DNA of 9,526 nt from Candidatus Sifarchaeum subterraneum. Lineage in GTDB: Archaea > Asgardarchaeota > Sifarchaeia > Sifarchaeales > Sifarchaeaceae. Below the pieces are notes generated by a model, which saw only the letters and a list, made by a program, of their open reading frames with translations, ran no database searches and had not been told where the DNA came from. Positions 5,750 through 9,526 of the stretch are shown here, piece after piece. Position numbers and translations under genes: made by a program. The first letter of the stretch is position 1, and every line of letters starts with the position of its first letter. The stretch spans positions 1-9,526 of the forward strand of contig JAECRX010000056.1 of the NCBI GenBank assembly GCA_016292335.1, written 5' to 3'.

Positions 5750-7432
5750 ATGGGTAAATGGGTAGTTACTTCGGCTTGGCCGTATGTTAATGCTGTGCCC
5801 CATCTTGGCAATTTAATAGGCTCTGTTCTATCTTCTGATGTTTTTGTCAGATATCTAAGATTAAAAGGGGAAGATACCGTCCTTGTGAGCGGATCTGACG
5901 AACATGGAACTCCAATAGAGGTTGCAGCAATTCAACAAGGAATTTCACCTAAAGAACTGACCGATAAAAACCATGTATTTATCAGTAACTTATTTAAGGA
6001 ATGGGGAATCACCTACGATAATTATACGAGAACACATAATCCGACTCACATTCAGTTTACGCAAGAGTTCTATATGAAAGTTTATGAGAATGGATATATC
6101 TTTACTGAAGTAGTTGAGCTTCCTTATTGTCCACATTGTGACCGATTTCTTCCAGATCGATTCGTAGAAGGCATCTGTCCTCACTGTGGGGCTGAGGGGG
6201 CAAGAGGAGATCAATGTGATAAATGCACACAACTCCTTGAGCCTACTAAGCTAATAAACCCCTATTGCGTGACTTGTAAAAATCCCCCGAAAATTCGAAA
6301 AAGCAAACACTGGTATCTAGATTTCCCCAAATTTGAGAAAGATCTAGAAGAATTTATAGAAAATAATCCGGTAATACCAGATAATGCTAGAAACTGGTGC
6401 CTTTCTCTTCTACGTACAGAGGGATTAAAACCACGTGCTATAACGCGTGATCTAAAGTGGGGAATTCCTTCTCCTCTTCCAGGTTCCGAAGGCAAGTCTA
6501 TATACGTTTGGTTCGAAGCGGTGCTTGGTTATATTTCAGCTACTAAACAATGGGCAGAAGAAATTGCCAAAAAACCTGACAAATTTGAAGACTATTGGTT
6601 TGACAGTAATACCAAAACAGTGTTCTTTATAGGGAAAGACAACATTCCTTTTCACTTGTTGATTTTCCCAGCGTTGATCATGGCAAATGGTTCTGGCTAT
6701 GTGTTGCCTTACAATGTTTCATCTACCGAATTTTTGATGTTTGAGGAGGATAAATTCTCCAAATCAAGAGGCGTTGGGATTTGGATCGACGAAGCAATTA
6801 AACTGCTCCCACCCGATTACTGGCGATACTATTTGCTTGCAATTAGGCCAGAAACAAAGGATACCAGTTTTAAATGGATGGCCTTTGAATCTAAAGTTAA
6901 TGTTGACCTGAATGACGTTCTAGGCAATTTTATTCATCGAACACTCAGTTTCATTTCACAAAACTTTGACGGAATTGTTCCAGAAAGAAAAGACCTTGCT
7001 AAAGAGGATGAAGAATTGATTAAAACCATCAGAGAAACTCCAAAAAGAGCAGGAGAAACACTAGAACGATTCACATACAAAGAAGCATTAGGAGAAGTAA
7101 TGGACTTAGCGAGAAAAGGTAACAGTTATCTTTCTGTGAAAGAACCATGGCATCGGATAAAAGAAAATAAAGACGCAGCAGGAACTACGTTGAATTTGGC
7201 GATTCAAGTCGTTAGATCATTAGCAATACTCTTGAGTCCGTTTATCCCCTTTACTAGCAAAAAAATTTGGGAATTACTTCAACTGGATGGAGACGTAGAA
7301 GAAAGTAGATGGGAAGAAGCATCAGATATTGCTATACCCGCTGGTCACAAAATTTCAAAACCGGAACCCCTATTTCAAAAAATCGACAGTGAGGAACTTA
7401 AAACACGATTAGAAAAATTAAAGGCCAGTTAG
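5750..7432 (+). CDS. metG: Methionyl-tRNA synthetase
   Basis: A class I aminoacyl-tRNA synthetase of 560 residues that charges tRNA-Met, initiator and elongator, with methionine. The HIGH-type motif is HLGN (18-21) after WPYVNAVP, and the KMSKS-type loop is KFSKS (335-339). The connective-peptide insert has two full zinc knuckles with four CxxC pairs, at residues 127/130, 143/146, 156/159 and 173/176. This is the pattern of archaeal and E. coli-type enzymes with doubled zinc. GKDNIPFHLLIFPA and the EPWHRIKEN of the helical anticodon domain also fit. The protein ends after the helical bundle; the C-terminal EMAP/Trbp111-like tRNA-binding domain is absent, which in archaea is often a separate gene. 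The upstream GGAGGTG decides the start. A hairpin follows the stop. Confidence 0.97.
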   Translation: MGKWVVTSAWPYVNAVPHLGNLIGSVLSSDVFVRYLRLKGEDTVLVSGSDEHGTPIEVAAIQQGISPKELTDKNHVFISNLFKEWGITYDNYTRTHNPTHIQFTQEFYMKVYENGYIFTEVVELPYCPHCDRFLPDRFVEGICPHCGAEGARGDQCDKCTQLLEPTKLINPYCVTCKNPPKIRKSKHWYLDFPKFEKDLEEFIENNPVIPDNARNWCLSLLRTEGLKPRAITRDLKWGIPSPLPGSEGKSIYVWFEAVLGYISATKQWAEEIAKKPDKFEDYWFDSNTKTVFFIGKDNIPFHLLIFPALIMANGSGYVLPYNVSSTEFLMFEEDKFSKSRGVGIWIDEAIKLLPPDYWRYYLLAIRPETKDTSFKWMAFESKVNVDLNDVLGNFIHRTLSFISQNFDGIVPERKDLAKEDEELIKTIRETPKRAGETLERFTYKEALGEVMDLARKGNSYLSVKEPWHRIKENKDAAGTTLNLAIQVVRSLAILLSPFIPFTSKKIWELLQLDGDVEESRWEEASDIAIPAGHKISKPEPLFQKIDSEELKTRLEKLKAS

Positions 7433-7439
7433 AAAAATT

Positions 7440-7465
7440 ATCAGAATCGTTTTCATGATTCTGAT
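7440..7465 (+). terminator. Hairpin just after metG, possible terminator or 3' stabiliser
   Basis: ATCAGAATC (7440-7448) pairs perfectly with GATTCTGAT (7457-7465) around an 8-base loop, seven bases after the metG stop. No T run follows, so it is not a bacterial-type terminator. It may mark an RNA 3' end or protect it. Confidence 0.4.
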
Positions 7466-7468
7466 GAA

Positions 7469-7687
7469 CTACTCTGCTCTAACGGGCGGAGTATTTCCAC
7501 ATATTTTTGCATAAAGCGAAAAAATTGACAGGGCAAGATGACAGGATCTTATTTTTAAAATATTTGAGAAGAAGAGCGAATACTGCAGAATTTGAATGAA
7601 TAAAGAAGACCAGGCCACTTGCACATGATATGCTAGAATAATATGGCCAACAGCTTTCAATATGATACCTTTTTCTGCTGCGATCAT
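7469..7687 (-). CDS. Doubtful small ORF overlapping the end of the membrane protein gene
   Basis: The ATG at 7687 overlaps the TGA of the upstream membrane protein gene in an ATGA junction, the arrangement typical of coupled archaeal operons. The 72-residue product starts MIAAEKGIILKAVGHIILAY and ends GNTPPVRAE. It is moderately hydrophobic in the middle. No family is recognised, no clear ribosome binding site is seen, and the residue make-up is what an AT-rich non-coding frame could give. It ends close to the metG hairpin. I list it because of the overlap; it could well be chance. Confidence 0.25.
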   Translation of the reverse strand: MIAAEKGIILKAVGHIILAYHVQVAWSSLFIQILQYSLFFSNILKIRSCHLALSIFSLYAKICGNTPPVRAE

Positions 7688-8352
7688 GCTTTTTTCCAAG
7701 ACTTGAGTATTATCCCATTTTGCTTTTGAAAATGTTCAATGTCGAATGTTGAAATCATATCTTTTTCTTTAAGAGAGAGAACCACTAGCTCAATAATCTC
7801 TTTCTTAATTCTTGTTAATCTATTGATTGAATGCAAAGTCGCTGGTCCTAAAATCTGCAAATTTCTTATAATTCTCGTTCCAATCATTTTCCTGTAATTT
7901 TCAGCGTTAATTCCTTCGTTGTAATATCTAATAAAGAACAGTACGTAAGGGATAATTAGCATGAATAATATCCCATAGAAAATGTATTTCTGGCCAAAAA
8001 GTATAATCATCGGAGTAATTTGAGAAAAGGTATAAACTAAGAAAATAATCAAAGGGTTATTCAAATAGGTTGATTCTCCTAAAACTGCTGGAGTTAGTGC
8101 AAAACATAAAGAAATTGATGATGTGATCCCTATCAGAAACGTTATCAGCCCTAAAAAAAGATATAGCGAAAAAGTGAATATATTGATTTGTATTATTATC
8201 AAAGGTAAAAAAAATGAACGAAATATATACAATAGAATGAAAAGATACTCACCCACAGTTAAAGTTATACCCAGTTTAAAAAACGTTCTTCTTTCTTTTC
8301 TTTTAATTGGGCTAAATAACTCTTGGTTCTTTAATTTTGAAAAAGATATCAT
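7684..8352 (-). CDS. Multi-pass membrane protein of unknown function
   Basis: A 222-residue protein. A short basic N-terminus (KLKNQELFSPIKRKERR) precedes four to six hydrophobic helices between about residues 30 and 145, including FILLYIF, FSLYLFLGLITFLIGI and YIFYGILFMLIIPYVLFF. A cytoplasmic-looking tail of about 75 residues follows, rich in K, R and E (NRLTRIKKEIIELVVLSLKE). By the positive-inside rule, both termini are likely inside. The frame is open further upstream to 8421, but that part translates the tRNA-Ala gene, so ATG 8352 is chosen; it has no strong ribosome binding site. The gene starts only 26 bases after the tRNA-Ala 3' end on the same strand, so it may be transcribed with the tRNA cluster. 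No transporter or enzyme motif is recognised. Confidence 0.7.
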   Translation of the reverse strand: MISFSKLKNQELFSPIKRKERRTFFKLGITLTVGEYLFILLYIFRSFFLPLIIIQINIFTFSLYLFLGLITFLIGITSSISLCFALTPAVLGESTYLNNPLIIFLVYTFSQITPMIILFGQKYIFYGILFMLIIPYVLFFIRYYNEGINAENYRKMIGTRIIRNLQILGPATLHSINRLTRIKKEIIELVVLSLKEKDMISTFDIEHFQKQNGIILKSWKKA

Positions 8353-8378
8353 TTGAGCCACTTGCGGATAAAGGGTGA

Positions 8379-8494
8379 TGGACCGGCCGGGATTTGAACC
8401 CGGGGCATGTGTCGATGGCACTTTGTCGATCTATGTTGTGCCATACGTCTCCACGTTGCAAGCGTGGCGATCTGCCAGGCTGATCTACCGGCCC
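8379..8494 (-). tRNA. tRNA-Ala(UGC) with an intron in the variable region
   Basis: Acceptor GGGCCGG pairs with CCGGTCC and includes the G3:U70 wobble that AlaRS recognises; A73 follows. The D stem is GATC/GATC, the anticodon stem CCACG/CGTGG with loop CTTGCAA (anticodon UGC), and the T stem CCGGG/CCCGG with loop TTCAAAT. A 42-base intron (8407-8448) interrupts the variable region between positions 45 and 46; removing it gives the standard AGGCC. CCA is not encoded. Mature length is 74 bases. It is the last tRNA of the minus-strand cluster, 17 bases after tRNA-His. Confidence 0.95.
8407..8448 (-). other. tRNA-Ala intron, position 45/46
   Basis: Bulges AG|A and AT|G flank a central helix in which GTG of the exon pairs with CAC of the intron; the fourth pair is G-A. 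The inner helix is CG plus ATGGCAC/GTGCCAT, nine pairs with one bulged T. The outer helix is missing, so this is the relaxed type with a helix, bulge and inner helix only. Boundaries are inferred from the expected mature tRNA and this fold. Confidence 0.85.
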
Positions 8495-8511
8495 TCTTTT
8501 TGATTTCTTGG

Positions 8512-8611
8512 GGCCGCGGCCGGGATTTGAACCCGGGACTGGGGCTCCACAGGCCCCCAGGACTGGGTCAATCATGTTTTAGGTTTATGGTAACCCCTAC
8601 CCCACCGCGGC
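8512..8611 (-). tRNA. tRNA-His(GUG) with a D-arm intron
   Basis: Acceptor GCCGCGG pairs perfectly with CCGCGGC, followed by C73 as in tRNA-His. The anticodon stem is GGGGC/GCCCC around CTGTGGA (anticodon GUG), and the T stem is CCGGG/CCCGG. The D arm is GGGT, loop AGGGGTTA, then TCCT, completed only after removing a 28-base intron (8563-8590). The mature tRNA is 72 bases. The base before G1 is T, so the G-1 typical of tRNA-His is not encoded. Bases 8509-8511 read CCA on the minus strand, unlike the other tRNAs here. It lies 23 bases after tRNA-Leu. Confidence 0.95.
8563..8590 (-). other. tRNA-His intron, position 21/22
   Basis: Bulges TA|C and AG|T flank a perfect four-pair central helix, GGGT of the exon with ACCC of the intron. 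Inner pairing is weak (CA/TG only) and outer pairing is minimal. The boundaries are nonetheless set by the central helix and by the mature sequence TTATCCTG expected for tRNA-His. Confidence 0.8.
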
Positions 8612-8648
8612 ATTTCTTTTTATTTTTGTTCTGATGCGGGGGGTGGGA

Positions 8649-8678
8649 TTTTCGTTGGAAACGATTTATTTCCATAAT
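8649..8678 (-). other. tRNA-Leu intron 3, position 59/60
   Basis: 30 bases inside the T loop. A full BHB motif: outer helix is the T stem GTGGG/CCCAC, central helix TTCG/CGAA is perfect, bulges are AA|A and AA|T, and the inner helix is TT/AA plus GGAAA/TTTCC around a two-base bulge. Confidence 0.92.
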
Positions 8679-8709
8679 TTCGAACCCACGCAGGCCTACG
8701 CCAGTGGGT

Positions 8710-8745
8710 ATCTTTAGACTCAGTAGATATTTATGGTTGAGTCTT
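8710..8745 (-). other. tRNA-Leu intron 2, position 37/38
   Basis: 36 bases at the canonical site. Bulges are GG|A and AT|A. The inner helix AGACTCA/TGAGTCT is seven perfect pairs. The central helix CTTA with AAAG has three pairs and an A-A mismatch. The outer helix is the anticodon stem, which itself needs intron 1 removed to gain its last pair. Confidence 0.88.
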
Positions 8746-8752
8746 CCTAAGC

Positions 8753-8782
8753 TTGGGCATTAGACATACTTGTTGGCTAATT
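8753..8782 (-). other. tRNA-Leu intron 1, position 30/31
   Basis: 30 bases. The inner helix is ATTAG/CTAAT, and bulges are GG|A and AA|G. The central helix CGGT with GCCC has one mismatch and one G-U pair. The outer helix AGG/CTT draws on the D stem and anticodon loop. The fold is weaker than the other two, but removal is required to make the anticodon stem. Confidence 0.75.
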
Positions 8783-8842
8783 CCACCGCCTTTGACCAAC
8801 TCGGCCACCCCCGCTTCTAAGTAGGTGTTTTCTATAGTTATT

Positions 8843-8856
8843 TGTTTAAATGTTTT
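8843..8856 (-). promoter_or_regulatory. Candidate TATA box for tRNA-Leu
   Basis: The minus strand reads ACATTTAAACA about 35 bases before G1 of tRNA-Leu. That spacing would place the start of transcription within about 10 bases of the tRNA. It could drive tRNA-Leu, -His and -Ala together, since no comparable box fits in the 17- and 23-base spacers between them. Confidence 0.4.
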
Positions 8857-8930
8857 ATTGGTCTTGTATTTGCCCAAGTTCTGTCTTATTGATTTGAAAG
8901 TTCGAATTGATGCTCCGGCCGGGATTTGAA

Positions 8931-8976
8931 TTCCCGTGTGAAGTAATTTTTCCTTTTGGAATCTTTTACTTCACAT
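8931..8976 (-). other. tRNA-Glu intron 2, position 53/54
   Basis: 46 bases. Central helix CCCG/CGGG is perfect, bulges are GG|A and AA|T, and the inner helix TGTGAAGTAA/TTACTTCACA is ten perfect pairs. The outer helix TGA/TCA has three pairs. The central helix uses T-stem bases, so the T arm can form only after splicing. Confidence 0.92.
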
Positions 8977-9008
8977 CCCGGGTCAGAGGGTCGAAAGCCC
9001 CCTATGCT

Positions 9009-9039
9009 ATAAGCGGATAGAATATATCTTTTTGGTCCT
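9009..9039 (-). other. tRNA-Glu intron 1, position 20b/21
   Basis: 31 bases. Bulges CA|A and AT|A flank the central helix AGGC/GCTT, four pairs including one G-U. The inner helix is weak: GGA/TCC next to the bulge, or GATA/TATC further in. The outer helix is nearly absent. A one-base shift of the boundaries gives the same mature tRNA, but the central helix favours the one given. Confidence 0.78.
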
Positions 9040-9062
9040 TGGCCTGGCTACACCACCGGAGC

Positions 9063-9284
9063 GCCTTTATTTTCTTTAAAGCTTTTCTGTTCTTATTAGT
9101 CGATATCTGCTTCGATTTATTAAATTTTTTATTTTTATCAATATTTTTATCAATTACTCTCCCATCGGTCATCGAGTTAGATAATTTTTGCCGATTACCG
9201 GTGAAGAAGTTTTACTATTATCTTTTCTAATTTGCTTCTCTGCCATTCTAGGTCATTTATGAGTTTTTCAATTGCCTTCTTTAA
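9063..9284. other. Leader side of the tRNA cluster, no gene recognised
   Basis: AT-rich and T-rich on the plus strand. Two box A-like sites face tRNA-Glu on the minus strand: AATTTAATAAAT (9115-9126) and CTTTAAAG (9075-9082). The first has workable spacing for a leader of about 25-30 bases. A short plus-strand open frame at 9039-9230 overlaps tRNA-Glu and has no coding character. Confidence 0.35.
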
Positions 9285-9526
9285 GTGATTGAGGATTTCA
9301 TTTTCCAAATTTCTTGGAATTTAAATTTTACGAAAGTTTTTTCTAACATATATCTGAAAAAAGATAAAAAGTTGAGAAAAGATTTAAGAGAATGTATGCA
9401 AAGAAGTTTAGAAAACATTTATGAGAAGAAACCCTCACTTGTGAAAGTAGAGATGAATTCTCAGGTCGAAAGAATACTCTATGAGTTCCTAGTGACGGGA
9501 ACTCTCCTACGCAACTATACGACGCG
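9285..9526 (+). CDS. Unrecognised gene running off the right edge
   Basis: The frame is open from GTG 9285 to the end of the window and is protein-like from about FTKVFSNIYLKKDKKLRK, followed by LRECMQRSLENIYEKK and SQVERILYEFLVTG. Charged and aliphatic residues alternate as in amphipathic helices. The start is unsure: GTG 9285 is the first possible, TTG 9372 and ATG 9396 are alternatives, and none has a clear ribosome binding site. It may also be a decayed gene whose upstream part is lost. No family is recognised from about 80 residues. Confidence 0.45.
   Translation, partial: MIEDFIFQISWNLNFTKVFSNIYLKKDKKLRKDLRECMQRSLENIYEKKPSLVKVEMNSQVERILYEFLVTGTLLRNYTT

Larger units (their letters stand above)
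8635..8814 (-). tRNA. tRNA-Leu(UAG) with three introns
   Basis: Class II tRNA. Acceptor GCGGGGG pairs with CCCCCGC; A73 follows. The D arm is GCC...GGC, and the long variable arm TGGCGTAGGCCTGC contains GGC/GCC. The T stem is GTGGG/CCCAC with loop TTCGAAT. Exons are 8783-8814, 8746-8752, 8679-8709 and 8635-8648. Joined, they give the anticodon stem GTGGG/CCCAC around CTTAGGA (anticodon UAG) and a mature tRNA of 84 bases. Introns lie at 30/31, 37/38 and 59/60. The second exon is only seven bases and carries the whole anticodon. CCA is not encoded. Confidence 0.93.
8911..9062 (-). tRNA. tRNA-Glu(UUC) with two introns
   Basis: Acceptor GCTCCGG pairs perfectly with CCGGAGC; A73 follows. The D stem is GTGT/GCAT. 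The anticodon stem is GGGGG/CCCTC (one G-U) around CTTTCGA (anticodon UUC). The T stem is CCGGG/CCCGG with loop TTCAAAT. Exons are 9040-9062, 8977-9008 and 8911-8930, giving a mature tRNA of 75 bases. Introns lie in the D loop and at the T stem-loop junction. CCA is not encoded. It is the first tRNA of the minus-strand cluster. Confidence 0.95.

Noticed and set aside
5448..5765. Overlapping open frames upstream of metG
   Set aside because: They contradict each other on opposite strands, lack motifs, and one overlaps the metG start.
8353..8421. Longer N-terminus for the membrane protein
   Set aside because: It translates the T arm and intron of tRNA-Ala.
8312..8634. Open frames across tRNA-Ala and tRNA-His on both strands
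   Set aside because: They read through tRNA genes; motifs such as PGSNPGR are translations of the T arm.
8635..8814. Anticodon UAG read from ATTAG at 8778-8782 with a single long intron
   Set aside because: That reading puts C at position 37 and cannot give a five-pair anticodon stem; the three-intron solution gives perfect stems and BHB motifs.
1..9526. CRISPR array or defence system
   Set aside because: No regularly spaced direct repeats and no cas-like protein; the only related item is the TnpB remnant.

Overview
The window looks archaeal. Four tRNA genes on the minus strand carry seven introns in all. Most of the introns fold into bulge-helix-bulge (BHB) splice motifs, and most lie outside the usual 37/38 position. 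Three of the four tRNAs have no encoded CCA. The proteins are an archaeal/eukaryal-type tRNA methylthiotransferase (e-MtaB), an archaeal FtsZ, a methionyl-tRNA synthetase with two zinc knuckles and a MoaD/Urm1-like protein with a C-terminal glycine tail. ftsZ argues against Thermoproteales, the group best known for heavily intron-laden tRNAs. AT-rich DNA and the feel of the proteins suggest an uncultured lineage such as Asgard, but this is a guess that sequence reading alone cannot settle.

Layout, left to right. Positions 1-700 are decayed: the last codons of a gene at the edge, an IS200/IS605-like hairpin, and a broken unrecognised gene with an apparent frameshift and an in-frame TAG. An intact small protein of unknown function follows (734-1081), then a small two-helix membrane protein on the minus strand (1133-1330). 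Next comes a transposon remnant ending in a hairpin, then the MoaD/SAMP-like gene (1720-2013). After about 300 bases without a recognisable gene comes e-MtaB (2319-3623), which converges on ftsZ (3817-4941, minus). Between ftsZ and metG (5750-7432) lie a TnpB C-terminal remnant with its right-end hairpins and a separate 69-base nested palindrome.

The right third holds a minus-strand cluster: tRNA-Glu(UUC) with two introns, tRNA-Leu(UAG) with three, tRNA-His(GUG) with one and tRNA-Ala(UGC) with one. A multi-pass membrane protein gene starts 26 bases after tRNA-Ala. A fragment of an unrecognised plus-strand gene runs off the right edge.

Several genes meet in tRNA biology: aminoacylation (MetRS), ms2t6A37 formation (e-MtaB), a possible sulfur carrier for tRNA thiolation (MoaD-like), and the tRNAs. 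They are not arranged as one operon. The most notable content is the tRNA intron architecture, above all the three-intron tRNA-Leu whose anticodon sits in a 7-nucleotide exon.
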